DNA of 64,000 bases, taken from positions 13,115-77,114 of the forward strand of contig URNX01000013.1 in assembly GCA_900549415.1 (NCBI GenBank). Reading direction: 5' to 3'. Source of the stretch: an uncultured bacterium (GTDB lineage Bacteria > Verrucomicrobiota > Lentisphaeria > Victivallales > UBA1829). This document shows, piece after piece, positions 16,932-25,931 of the stretch; position 1 is the stretch's first letter; each line of letters starts with the position of its first letter. Under the pieces are notes generated by a model. The model was given only the letters and a program-made list of their open reading frames with translations, did no database searches and was not told where the DNA came from. The position numbers and the translations under genes were made by a program.

Positions 16932-19793
16932 TTACTCCCATTTGTACGTGTTGAAGTTGCCCTTGAGACGCCGCTCCATGATCCACGAGACGGGGGTCAG
17001 CAGATGGGACATTGCGTCGAAGGGAAGTGTATTGCGGAGAAGTTCCGCGCGCACGCGGACGTCGAAGCTGTTGTCGGCCCAGCGGTAGTTTCCGCGGGCG
17101 TTGAGGGAGACGAGTCCGCCGTTGCTGCGCAGGTCTTCGAATTCGAGTTTTTCGCCGGCGAGCTGGAAATCTCCGTTGATTTTTGTGATGGAGCCGAAGC
17201 TTTCGAGCGACCAGACCTGTCCGATGATGCGCAGGAAGCTTCCGAGCAGCGGGACGGTCCAGAGGTTGGAGCCGGAGATAGTCATCTGTCCGTTCCCGTC
17301 GAGCTGGAGTCTGCTTCCGGCTTTGTAGGACATTGCGGCGTCGAGGTTCATGGAAAGAAGAGCGTTTTTGTACTCTTCGGGAGTTTTCCCGGCATCGACG
17401 CGGAAGCCCTGGAGGACGGAGAGCATGTTTGCGGAGGTGAGGCGAGCGCTGATGTTTCCCTTCTCTGTGTTGAAATTGTAGCGGTAGTCCATCTGGAGTC
17501 TTCCTCCGCAGAAATGTCCTTCGCCGCTGCGGAAGGATGCGGTGGCGTTTTCATAGAGGAGAAGAGTGTCGAGGTCTGTGATGCGGATTCCCTGCCAGCG
17601 GCAGGAACCATTGGTGATGAGTGCGCGGAAACGGGTGTTGCCGGCATTGCTGTAGTCAATGACACCGCTGGCTTCGACAGCCATGGGGAATGGAAAGTCG
17701 ATGTAGCTGGTTCGCCATGCGGGGTAGAGCGTGCGGATCATGTCGTTGCCTGCGATGGTGCTGGAGAGCTGGAAGTTGAGAATGCCGTCCGGTTTTTTGA
17801 ACGAGAGGTCTTTCCCGGAGGGGCGGTAGTCGGCGGAAATGCGCATTTTGCCTTCCGCTGTTTCGAGGATGACGTCGGGAAGAATCAGATGATTTTCCGC
17901 ATCGATGATAAACCGTGCCGCGCCGTAGCGGAAAGGAATGCGGTTGTAGGCGAAGTCGCGGATGACCATGGTTCCGGTGAGAAAATAGAAGGGGGTTTTT
18001 CCGTAATCTGCGGAGAGGTCGGCGGAGAGCTCGATTGTATCCGGGGCGGTCGGCCATTTGATGTCGCGGGTCAGGCTGTTGACGAAGTCGCGGTTGGACT
18101 TGCCGAATGCTTCGAGCATGGCGGAGGGGGAGCCGGAGCAGACGACGCTTGCGGAGATGCTCTGCATGCCGGGTTCGCAGCGGAGTCTGCCTGTGACGCG
18201 CGACCCTCCGGGCAGGAGGGCTTCGATGTTCCGCAGAATGATGGCCTCCGAGGAAAACTTGACGTCTGAAACGATGGAGGAGACGGGGATGTTTTTGATT
18301 TGCAGATTGTTCAGCTGTACGCGGAAGTTCCCTGTGATTGCATCGATGTTGCGCAGCGGAAAGGAGAGTTCGCCCTGAACCGAGACGGATGTGGAGTTCG
18401 CGGGAGTGTGCAGCTGGACGTTTTCCTGAACGAGAGCGGCGATGTTCGGCGGGAGGACTTTGAGGTGGTTTGCCGCGTTTGCCTTGCCGTTCAGGGAGGC
18501 GCTGAAATGTTCGTTGTCGAGCTGGAAGGTCCCGTAAATGTTTCCTCCGCCGCGCAGCGAGGCGTTGCGGAGCGTTCCGTTCAGGCTCTGGCCGTCGGCT
18601 TTGAGTTCCAGGGAAATGTCATGGAATTCGAGCTTCTGAATGCTGAGATCCTGAACGTGAAGGGAGAGCAGTCCTTTGCAGGAGCCGCTGGAGAGGTTGA
18701 AGTTTTCAAGGGTCCCTTCAAAATCGACGAGGTCTGCGCGGACGCCGAGAGAGGAGAGCGCGCTGTTCTGCGCGGGGGCGCCGAGGAGACGGACAAGGTC
18801 ATCGAATCTGCAGCGCCCGCGAACGCGTCCGGTGGCGGCGCTGTATGAAGCGTCGTAAGTTCCGTTTGCGTCGATGAAAGAGTCCTTTCCGAGTTTGACG
18901 GAGATGCGGTCGAGGGAGAATATGCCGTTTTTGAGGGAAGCCTCTTCATGGATGGAGTGTATCCGGATGCCGTTGTAGCGGAATGCCGGGAGAGTGAATT
19001 CCGCACGGGCGGTGGACTGGTTGAAGTCCATGATGTCCAAGTCGAATTCGAGTGTGCATGCGGGTGCTCCGGAGAATTCCTGCGAATAGATTTCGTGGAG
19101 AGTCCGCAGCGCTTTGCGGCGCATGGGAAGCGGGATTTCCCGGACGAATTCCACGTACGGATTTGCGGGCGGCGCTGAGAGCTGTGCCGCGGGCGCGGCG
19201 GCTGGCTTGCGCTCCTCCGTTTTTTCCGGTTCCGAATGGAAGCTGTCGAGCCATTTCGCGCTGGAGTAATAGAGCAGGTTGCGGACTGTTCCGTGCATGG
19301 CGAAGCGGATGCCGTTGAGCGATCCGGAAGCGCGGTTGATGCGGATGCGTCCGGGGGCGCCGGAAAGGGAGGCGTCAACATTGGAGATGAGCAGACGGTC
19401 CAGTGAGCCTTCCGCTCCGGATTCGGGGAACAGTGGGAGTGCGGCGGTTGCTCCGGCAACGCGCATGACGAACGGAAGCTCTCCGCGGAAGAAGCGCACC
19501 GGAGAGATTCTGAGCTGGACGCGTGATGCTCGGAATTGCGGCATATCGGCGCCGGCGGTCAGCGAAACGTCGGTTCCGATGATTCCGTTCCAGAGTCCGG
19601 CACGGAGCGAAGAGAGGGTCAGTGTATAGCCGTACTGCCGGGCTTTGTGCTCAAAACAGCGGCGGATCACATCGGGAACGCCGATGTATTCCATACAGAA
19701 ATCGGCAATGACAAGCGCGGTGAGGAGAGCCGTCGTCACGGCAGCGAGCCAGCGCAGACGGCGGCTTTTGAAACATGCGCGGATCAATGACAT
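16932..19793 (-). CDS. AsmA/TamB-like large envelope protein
   Basis: 953 aa. One membrane anchor near residues 15-35 follows an Arg-rich start, then a very long beta-rich periplasmic region. The C-terminal 250 residues (from about ALLSMNLD through TKINGDFQLAGEKLEFEDL to FDVRVRAELL) have the pattern of AsmA-like/DUF3971 C-terminal regions. Such proteins form grooved beta-rods that move lipid between membranes or shape outer-membrane assembly. The start at 19793 follows AGGAG; the frame runs on to 19871 without support. It lies 92 bp below the histidine kinase gene, one of the widest gaps in the minus-strand run, so an internal promoter is possible here. Confidence 0.75.
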   Translation of the reverse strand: MSLIRACFKSRRLRWLAAVTTALLTALVIADFCMEYIGVPDVIRRCFEHKARQYGYTLTLSSLRAGLWNGIIGTDVSLTAGADMPQFRASRVQLRISPVRFFRGELPFVMRVAGATAALPLFPESGAEGSLDRLLISNVDASLSGAPGRIRINRASGSLNGIRFAMHGTVRNLLYYSSAKWLDSFHSEPEKTEERKPAAAPAAQLSAPPANPYVEFVREIPLPMRRKALRTLHEIYSQEFSGAPACTLEFDLDIMDFNQSTARAEFTLPAFRYNGIRIHSIHEEASLKNGIFSLDRISVKLGKDSFIDANGTYDASYSAATGRVRGRCRFDDLVRLLGAPAQNSALSSLGVRADLVDFEGTLENFNLSSGSCKGLLSLHVQDLSIQKLEFHDISLELKADGQSLNGTLRNASLRGGGNIYGTFQLDNEHFSASLNGKANAANHLKVLPPNIAALVQENVQLHTPANSTSVSVQGELSFPLRNIDAITGNFRVQLNNLQIKNIPVSSIVSDVKFSSEAIILRNIEALLPGGSRVTGRLRCEPGMQSISASVVCSGSPSAMLEAFGKSNRDFVNSLTRDIKWPTAPDTIELSADLSADYGKTPFYFLTGTMVIRDFAYNRIPFRYGAARFIIDAENHLILPDVILETAEGKMRISADYRPSGKDLSFKKPDGILNFQLSSTIAGNDMIRTLYPAWRTSYIDFPFPMAVEASGVIDYSNAGNTRFRALITNGSCRWQGIRITDLDTLLLYENATASFRSGEGHFCGGRLQMDYRYNFNTEKGNISARLTSANMLSVLQGFRVDAGKTPEEYKNALLSMNLDAAMSYKAGSRLQLDGNGQMTISGSNLWTVPLLGSFLRIIGQVWSLESFGSITKINGDFQLAGEKLEFEDLRSNGGLVSLNARGNYRWADNSFDVRVRAELLRNTLPFDAMSHLLTPVSWIMERRLKGNFNTYKWE

Positions 19794-19885
19794 CGGGCTC
19801 TCCTGTGTTAAAGAATCTTGATTCAAGAGGTAATTTGCCCCGTAAGAGCAAAAATACAAATGGAAAATCAAGATATTCCCGATTT

Positions 19886-22800
19886 TTATTCCGTCAGCTT
19901 GGCCAGTGTTGTGCAGAGCGCTTTCTGAGTGATGGGTTTCAGCAGAATCGCATCAAAAAGTTTCTCCTGTTCGTCGTTGAACAGAATGTCCGCGGTGAGA
20001 GCTGCGACTTTTGTATGCCGGAGAGCCTGGTTCGCGCGGATCAGTCCGGCGAGTTCCTCTCCGTTCATGCCGGGCATCCGCAGGTCGGTGAGAACAATGT
20101 CCGCAGGAGCCTGCTGAAGCATTTCAAGGGCTTCGGCTCCGGAGGACGCCTGCCGGACGGGGATGCGGTTCTTCCAGAGCATTGCGGAGAGGACTTTAAG
20201 ATTGATGCGGGAATCGTCCACAATCAGAATGTTCGGAGTGCGGGAGAGCTTTTCCGGCTTGAACTGTTTGCGGGATTCCGGCGTTACCGCGGAAATTCTG
20301 ACATCGCGGATGGTGAGTGTGAAGGTTGAGCCGGAGCCCTCTTTGCTGTCGAGGTCGAGCGACCCGTTCATGGCGGTTGCAAGGCGGCGCGCGATGGCGA
20401 GACCGAGTCCGGTTCCGTTTGCGCGCTGGGCGCTGGAGTTGGCCGTATCCTGCACGAAAGGCTCGAAGATGGTTGCCTGAATGTCCTTTGTGATGCCTTT
20501 GCCCGTATCGGAAACCTGGATTTTGAGTTCCGGCGCATGGTAGAAAATGTTCAGAGCGACGGTTCCGTGTTCGGTGAATTTGACGGCGTTGCTGAGGAGG
20601 TTCATCAGAATCTGCTTGATGCGCTGTGCGTCCAGTTCAAATATGGGGAGCGCTTCGGGACTGTTGAAAACGAACTTGAGTCCCTTCAGCATAGCCATCT
20701 GCTGGAAGACCGCCTTGAGTTCCTGGAGAATGTCGTTCAGGTCGGTTGGCGCGGGGACGATGTTCATGCGGGCGGATTCGAGCTTCGAGAAATCGAGAAT
20801 ATCGTTGATGAGACTCAGCAGGTTTTTGGCGGAGTAGTTGATTCCGCTGACATACTCGCGCTGTTCCTGGGGCGAGGGACTGGAATCGCGCAGCAGATCG
20901 GAGAAGCCGATGACGGCGTTGAGCGGGGTGCGGAGCTCATGGCTCATGGTGGCGAGAAACACGCTCTTTGCGCGGGTCGCAGTCTGGGCGGCGTCACGCG
21001 CATCGGAGAGATCCTTGATGTAGGCCTGACGGCGCAGGACAAGTTCGATCATCTGCGCAATGGAGGGGATGATCTGCTGCTGCAGCGGGGTGAGTGTGAT
21101 GTCCTTGTTTTTGTAGACGAGTCCCCAGCAGCCCCAGAGAACGCCCTTTTTGAAGATCGGCATCGTGTAGATGCGTTTGACATGGTTGTCGCGGAGGATG
21201 CTGATCCAGAAATCACGGTTGTCACCGTAATGTCTGGTGCGTTCGAGGTCAAAGACGCGGAGTTTACTCTTCTGAGGTCTTTTGAACCAGTCGTTGAGCG
21301 TGTGAAAATGCTGCATGGCGAAAGTCTCCATGATGGGCTTGACGTCTTTTGCGCAGTACTCTTCGACGAATTCGGCATGCTGTTTTTCTTCATTGTAATG
21401 AACGAGATAGCAGCGGTCGCCCTGGAAGTATTCTCCGAGAATGCGGAGAATGGAGTTGAGGGCGGTGTCCTTGAAGTCGCCGAGAACGGTGCGGAGACAT
21501 TCGTTCTGCACGCGTTCATTTTGGGTGCGGTAGTAGAGATCGTCGACGTCGATTCCGACGCCGAGCATGGCGGGACATCCGAAAATTTCTTTGGAGAGAT
21601 AGACGAAGTCTCCGCGCTGGCGGCGTCCGTCGAGAACGTATTCTGTTTCGCGGGCTTGTTTGGTTTTGAGAATGTCTGCCAGATTGGCTTTCAAATATGG
21701 GTAGAGTTCAGGCGAGAAGTCGTTGAGTTTAGTGATTTTCCCTTTGATTTTTGAGCTTCGGTAGAGAAGAACATTTTCCTGCGGGTCGACGGCGAGCACG
21801 CGGATGGGGAGTTTCTGGAATACGCGGCGGATCTGTGTTGCGAGCTGGCGGTAGCGGAACGTGAAGAAAATTGCGAGAAGCACGATGAGAATCAGTGCGC
21901 CTCCGATACAGGAGAAAATGTAAATCTGGTATTTATAGTGTTCGAAGAACGTTTTTTCGCGTCCGAAAACTGTGGCGTCGGCGGGAATGCGGGAGTCCGG
22001 AACATCGTAGAACCGGAGCATGGATTCATTCAGGATCGTTTTGGGCGGGATATGGTTTATTTTGGGAACCTGTTTCCCTTCGAGGATATCGAGCGTGAGC
22101 TGAGCCGCGACTTTGCCGTAGGCGTTGGAATCCTTCATGACTCCGCCGACTGCGCCGAAGCGCAGCAGAGCGCTGTGTGTGATGAAGAGCGGGAGATCCG
22201 CACGGTTCGCAAGATGATTCATCATGTACTGAAGCGTGGACGCGGTGACGGCGGAGCGGGAGAACCAGCCCTGGTAGATGACGACGGCGTCTTTGGAATT
22301 CTTGTCGACGAGTTCAAGCATCCGTTTCGGGCCCATGGTTTCGTTGTCGGGGGCAATGAACTGGAGATCGGGAAACTTTCTGATGGCAATCTGCGCCTGG
22401 GCGCGGAGCTCCTGTCCGACTTTGTTCCAGTGGGTGAGGAGAATGACTTTTTTCTTTTCCGGGAAGAGCTTGCGGATCAGACTCAGGTTTTCTGAGATTG
22501 GAAGGTCCTGGAACATGTAGACGATATTGCCTTTTTTCGGCACGCGGTTCGCCAGCGAAGTCTGAAGTCCGCACGCGAGAATGGTCACGGAAGGGGGAAT
22601 GGTATCCAGTTCGTCTTTGAGCAGTTCGAGCGGCGGGGCGGCGAAGGTGACGACGATGCGGTAGTATCCGCTCTTGATTCTCTTGAGGACCTCGCGGAAG
22701 CGCACGATCTTTTCTTCCGGATACGGCTTGTGCGGGGTGTCGAGACTGAACATGTCGACGAGGTAGGCTCCGCCGGCGCTGTTGAGGGCGGTCAGATATT

Positions 22801-22969
22801 CGTTGCTTTCGGAGAAATACTGTACGAATGCGGTTGAGAAGGGCGAAAACATGAGAATCCGCGGCGGGATGAGGTTGCCGTTCTCCTTGAGGTCGGTTTC
22901 CGCGAAGAGCGCCGCGGGGAGCAGAACGGCAGCCAGAAGAACAAGACCGAGCCGGAGGTGTCTGAACAT
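19886..22969 (-). CDS. Hybrid sensor histidine kinase with ABC-type substrate-binding sensor and receiver domain
   Basis: 1027 aa. Signal peptide 1-24. Residues about 30-320 look like a periplasmic ABC substrate-binding protein (PF04392-like two-lobed fold). A membrane helix follows near 345-370, then a GAF-like region (about 480-640). HisKA has SHELRTPLN with the phospho-His near 674. HATPase has NLLSNAVKFTEHG and GTGLGLAIARRLA. The C-terminal receiver has its phospho-Asp near 961 (LTDLRMPGMNG). There is no Hpt domain within the protein; a free Hpt is encoded at 45.1 kb in the same run. ATG at 22969 follows AAGGAG. Probably senses a small periplasmic ligand and feeds a phosphorelay. Confidence 0.92.
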   Translation of the reverse strand: MFRHLRLGLVLLAAVLLPAALFAETDLKENGNLIPPRILMFSPFSTAFVQYFSESNEYLTALNSAGGAYLVDMFSLDTPHKPYPEEKIVRFREVLKRIKSGYYRIVVTFAAPPLELLKDELDTIPPSVTILACGLQTSLANRVPKKGNIVYMFQDLPISENLSLIRKLFPEKKKVILLTHWNKVGQELRAQAQIAIRKFPDLQFIAPDNETMGPKRMLELVDKNSKDAVVIYQGWFSRSAVTASTLQYMMNHLANRADLPLFITHSALLRFGAVGGVMKDSNAYGKVAAQLTLDILEGKQVPKINHIPPKTILNESMLRFYDVPDSRIPADATVFGREKTFFEHYKYQIYIFSCIGGALILIVLLAIFFTFRYRQLATQIRRVFQKLPIRVLAVDPQENVLLYRSSKIKGKITKLNDFSPELYPYLKANLADILKTKQARETEYVLDGRRQRGDFVYLSKEIFGCPAMLGVGIDVDDLYYRTQNERVQNECLRTVLGDFKDTALNSILRILGEYFQGDRCYLVHYNEEKQHAEFVEEYCAKDVKPIMETFAMQHFHTLNDWFKRPQKSKLRVFDLERTRHYGDNRDFWISILRDNHVKRIYTMPIFKKGVLWGCWGLVYKNKDITLTPLQQQIIPSIAQMIELVLRRQAYIKDLSDARDAAQTATRAKSVFLATMSHELRTPLNAVIGFSDLLRDSSPSPQEQREYVSGINYSAKNLLSLINDILDFSKLESARMNIVPAPTDLNDILQELKAVFQQMAMLKGLKFVFNSPEALPIFELDAQRIKQILMNLLSNAVKFTEHGTVALNIFYHAPELKIQVSDTGKGITKDIQATIFEPFVQDTANSSAQRANGTGLGLAIARRLATAMNGSLDLDSKEGSGSTFTLTIRDVRISAVTPESRKQFKPEKLSRTPNILIVDDSRINLKVLSAMLWKNRIPVRQASSGAEALEMLQQAPADIVLTDLRMPGMNGEELAGLIRANQALRHTKVAALTADILFNDEQEKLFDAILLKPITQKALCTTLAKLTE

Positions 22970-22980
22970 GATGATACTCC

Positions 22981-24822
22981 TTATTTTGTTATTTTTTCTT
23001 TGAGGACCCGGAAGAGAAAGAGCGGGTTTCCGAGCACGTACCGCCGGAAAAGCCGCACGGGTTCCTGATAGAGGCGGTAGATCCATTCGATTCCGGCGCG
23101 GCGCATCCAGAGCGGAGCGCGGGGAATGCGTCCGGAGACGAAGTCGAGCAGACCTCCGACCGCGAGAGCCGCGCCGCAGTGCAGTTCCTTCCGGTGGGCG
23201 TCAATCCATTTTTCCTGTGCGGGAACACCGAATGCGACGAGCAGCAGATCGGGATTTGCGGCGTTGATCTCATCAATTGTCCGCCGTTCCTCGTCCGCAT
23301 TTGCGAAGTATCCGTGATGCGTTCCGGCGATCCGTGCGGCGGGATAGAGCCTGCGGACATTTTCCGCTGCCGCTTCCGCCACGCCCGGACGTGCGCCGAG
23401 AAGATAGAGCGAGCGGCGTCCGTTGCAGAGAAGCGGGAAAAGATCCGTGCCGTTGACGTTTTCCGGAACGTCGAACCCGAGGAGACGTCCCGCCGTTCTG
23501 ACGCCGCTTCCGTCGGGCCATACGGCGTCCGCATGATTCAGAATTCCGCGGTAGGCGCAGTCGCTGTATGCAAGGTTGAGACAGTGCGCATTGACAAAGA
23601 AGAGTTCTGCGCAGAGTCCCGTTTCGCGGGCGTGCTGAACGGCGGAATCGATTTGCGTGAGAGCATTGGTCATGGTGCAGTTGTCGATGGATACGCCGAA
23701 GACGGACGGGCGTTTCGCTTTGTGCCCGCGGAAGATCTGCACGAGGATTTCCGCGTTGTTTTTCCAGGAGAATTCCGCTGCGCGGAGATATCCTTTCTGA
23801 ATGCGCACGGCGTTTCCTTCGCGGTCGGTGAGGAGCGTGCGCATGGCGTCTGCGATTTCATCAATGTTTTCGGGATCGAAGAGAATGGCGCATCCTTCAC
23901 CGATTTCCCCGAGCGAGGAAGTCGCGGAGCAGGCGCAGGGAACGCCGCGGTGCATCGCTTCAATCAGGGAGAGCCCGAAGCCTTCGAACAGCGAGGGAAA
24001 AATGTAGCCGGAGGAGGCGGAGAACGCCTCGTCCAGGTCGGCATTGTCAATGAATCCGGGAAAGTAAAAATGATCTGCATGCGGGCTCTGTTCCGCGGCG
24101 GCGAAGACGGGTTCTGAGCCTTCCCACTTTGCGCCGGGCATGACAAGGTCGAAGCGGTTCGCGAGTTCCGCCGGAAGACGGTCGAATGCCTGAATCAGCC
24201 GGACGTGGTTTTTGCCCGGGTGTTCGAGACGGGAGATGTAAAGCAGGTACGGACGGCGGAGCCCGATCCGTTCGCGCCACGGCGTTCCGGGGCTTGCCGC
24301 GGGAACGGAGAGTGTGAGGCCGTCGGGAACCAGACGGAGTTTTTCGTGCGGAATGTGCCAGAATTTTTCGAGATCGTTTTGCGTGGACTTGCTGATTGCG
24401 GCGACAACGGGGGCGCGGCGGACGAAAAAGGGGAGAACATGGCGGATGTAGAACATGCGGAACGCATCGTATTTCGCTTTCACATGATACTGCGAAAGAT
24501 CGTGCACGATGGCGATTGTGAAGCAGGGATAGAATGCAAACGCACGCCGGTTCGCCGCGCAGATGACGCAGAAATCAAATTGTCCTTTCCGTATGCGGAA
24601 CGGGAGAATGAAGAGATGATAAAGCATGGAGAAGACGGCGCGGCGGGTCCAGCCCGGCAGAAGAATTTTGTCGTATCCGGGGAACTGTTCCGCAGCATCG
24701 GGTTCGAGAATCAGCGTGAGTTCGTGTCCGGCTTCGGAGAGAGCCTTCACCTGTTCGCGGATGCAGACGGAGATTCCGGATTTGCCTTTATCGAACGGAA
24801 CGCAGGAAACAAGGATTTTCAT
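22981..24822 (-). CDS. Fused GT4 glycosyltransferase and GT26 (WecG/TagA/CpsF) glycosyltransferase
   Basis: 613 aa. Residues 1-360 are a GT-B GT4 enzyme: the N-terminal KSGISVCIREQVKAL, YLLYISRLEHPGKN, and the EX7E region FPSLFEGFGLSLIEAM. Residues about 370-613 are a complete GT26 domain: VFFVNAHCLN-like and AVWPDGSGVRTA motifs, NGTDLFP, LVAFGVPAQEKW and GGLLDFVSG. GT26 enzymes add an early sugar on lipid-linked intermediates. A fusion could add two successive sugars. The start is ATGA-coupled to the previous gene, which rules out the longer frame reaching 25293. Residues here are descriptive; substrates unknown. Confidence 0.9.
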   Translation of the reverse strand: MKILVSCVPFDKGKSGISVCIREQVKALSEAGHELTLILEPDAAEQFPGYDKILLPGWTRRAVFSMLYHLFILPFRIRKGQFDFCVICAANRRAFAFYPCFTIAIVHDLSQYHVKAKYDAFRMFYIRHVLPFFVRRAPVVAAISKSTQNDLEKFWHIPHEKLRLVPDGLTLSVPAASPGTPWRERIGLRRPYLLYISRLEHPGKNHVRLIQAFDRLPAELANRFDLVMPGAKWEGSEPVFAAAEQSPHADHFYFPGFIDNADLDEAFSASSGYIFPSLFEGFGLSLIEAMHRGVPCACSATSSLGEIGEGCAILFDPENIDEIADAMRTLLTDREGNAVRIQKGYLRAAEFSWKNNAEILVQIFRGHKAKRPSVFGVSIDNCTMTNALTQIDSAVQHARETGLCAELFFVNAHCLNLAYSDCAYRGILNHADAVWPDGSGVRTAGRLLGFDVPENVNGTDLFPLLCNGRRSLYLLGARPGVAEAAAENVRRLYPAARIAGTHHGYFANADEERRTIDEINAANPDLLLVAFGVPAQEKWIDAHRKELHCGAALAVGGLLDFVSGRIPRAPLWMRRAGIEWIYRLYQEPVRLFRRYVLGNPLFLFRVLKEKITK

Positions 24823-25931
24823 TTTACATTCTCCATAAGCGAGCGGATGGAGTTGAGGAACCGTTCGCGGCTGAAATTCTGTCTGACGAACCGGACGGCG
24901 TTTGCGCTCATGCGGATTGCCGCGTCGCGGGTATGGCTTTCGATGGCGCGGGCGAGCGCGGCGGTGTCTCCTTCGGGAACGGAGTATCCGGCGGAATCGG
25001 GCAGCCAGTCTTCCACCCCGCCAAGGCGGAACGCGGCGACGGGGAGTCCGCGGGCGAGAGCTTCGAGTCCGCCGAGTCCGAACGGTTCCTGCCAGCGGGT
25101 CGGGAAGATGAGCAGGTCGGCGCGGTTCAGATACGTTTCCGGGTCGGAGACCCAGCCGGCGAATTCGACGCGATCCGCAATCCCTTTTTTCGCTGCGAGC
25201 GCTTCGAGCATCGGGCGGTCGGAGCCGTCGCCGGCAATGGTCAGCCGGAAGGGGACGCGGAGTCTGGAAGCGGCGTCGAGGAGGAGGTCGCATCCTTTGC
25301 CGCGGATGAGCTGTCCGAGAAAGAGCAGGCGCAGCACGCCGTCCGGCATGAAATCGGTCCGCGGTTCCGTCACGTCGGCGAAGGGCGGGATGAGCGAGAT
25401 GTTTTCCGGAGCGAACCCGTTCTTCAGCAGATTGCGGTACATGAAGTGAGAAAGGACGACGGCCCTGTGCCGCCGCAGTTCGTTCAGCAGGCGGAGCGAG
25501 GTTATCGGGGAACGTTTCCAGCCGCGCGGGCTGGAGAGACGGGAACAGACCGTGCAGCGCAGAAACGAACAGGCACGGTGGCAGTTGACGCGTCCGAAGG
25601 GCGTGTAATAGTGACGTCTCATACAGTAAAGATCGTGGTCGTGAGCCCAGAAGATGAGCCGTTCGCCGAAACGCCCGCGCAGTTTTTTCAGCACGGGGAA
25701 CGGACAGAGTTTGTGCAGAATTGCGAGTGTGTATTCTCCATCGGCTTCCCCGGGAGCGAAGACGCGCCGGAAGGCTTTGCGGAATTCGTTTTCGCCGCGC
25801 GCGGGAACGGAGCCTTCATAGTCGACCTCGATTCCGGCTTCGCGGAGGGCGAGTGCGGTCTGATATGCGTAGCGTTCAATTCCGCCGGCAAAGCCGATGT
25901 ATTCGCCGAGAAAAAGCAGACTTTCAGCCAT
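24819..25931 (-). CDS. GT4-family glycosyltransferase
   Basis: 370 aa GT-B fold. N-terminal GEYIGFAGGIERYAYQTA is the acceptor-side glycine-rich loop. LLFLGQLIRGKGCDLLLDA and the nucleotide-sugar site FPTRWQEPFGLGGLEALARG follow, with the conserved Glu pair. A Cys-rich insert near residues 105-130 (CMRRHYYTP, CHRACSFLRCTVC) could bind a metal; similar inserts occur in some GT4 proteins. It overlaps the upstream gene by 8 bp and the downstream one by 4 bp. Sugar and acceptor cannot be told. Confidence 0.88.
   Translation of the reverse strand: MAESLLFLGEYIGFAGGIERYAYQTALALREAGIEVDYEGSVPARGENEFRKAFRRVFAPGEADGEYTLAILHKLCPFPVLKKLRGRFGERLIFWAHDHDLYCMRRHYYTPFGRVNCHRACSFLRCTVCSRLSSPRGWKRSPITSLRLLNELRRHRAVVLSHFMYRNLLKNGFAPENISLIPPFADVTEPRTDFMPDGVLRLLFLGQLIRGKGCDLLLDAASRLRVPFRLTIAGDGSDRPMLEALAAKKGIADRVEFAGWVSDPETYLNRADLLIFPTRWQEPFGLGGLEALARGLPVAAFRLGGVEDWLPDSAGYSVPEGDTAALARAIESHTRDAAIRMSANAVRFVRQNFSRERFLNSIRSLMENVK

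Noticed and set aside
19794..19885. Terminator or promoter in the 92-bp gap below the histidine kinase gene
   Set aside because: A small TCTTGATTCAAGA palindrome is present but there is no T-run and no well-spaced -35/-10 pair.
24823..25293. 157 extra N-terminal codons on the GT4-GT26 fusion
   Set aside because: Arg/Pro-rich, antisense-like composition overlapping the upstream GT4 gene; the ATGA junction at 24819-24822 gives the real start.
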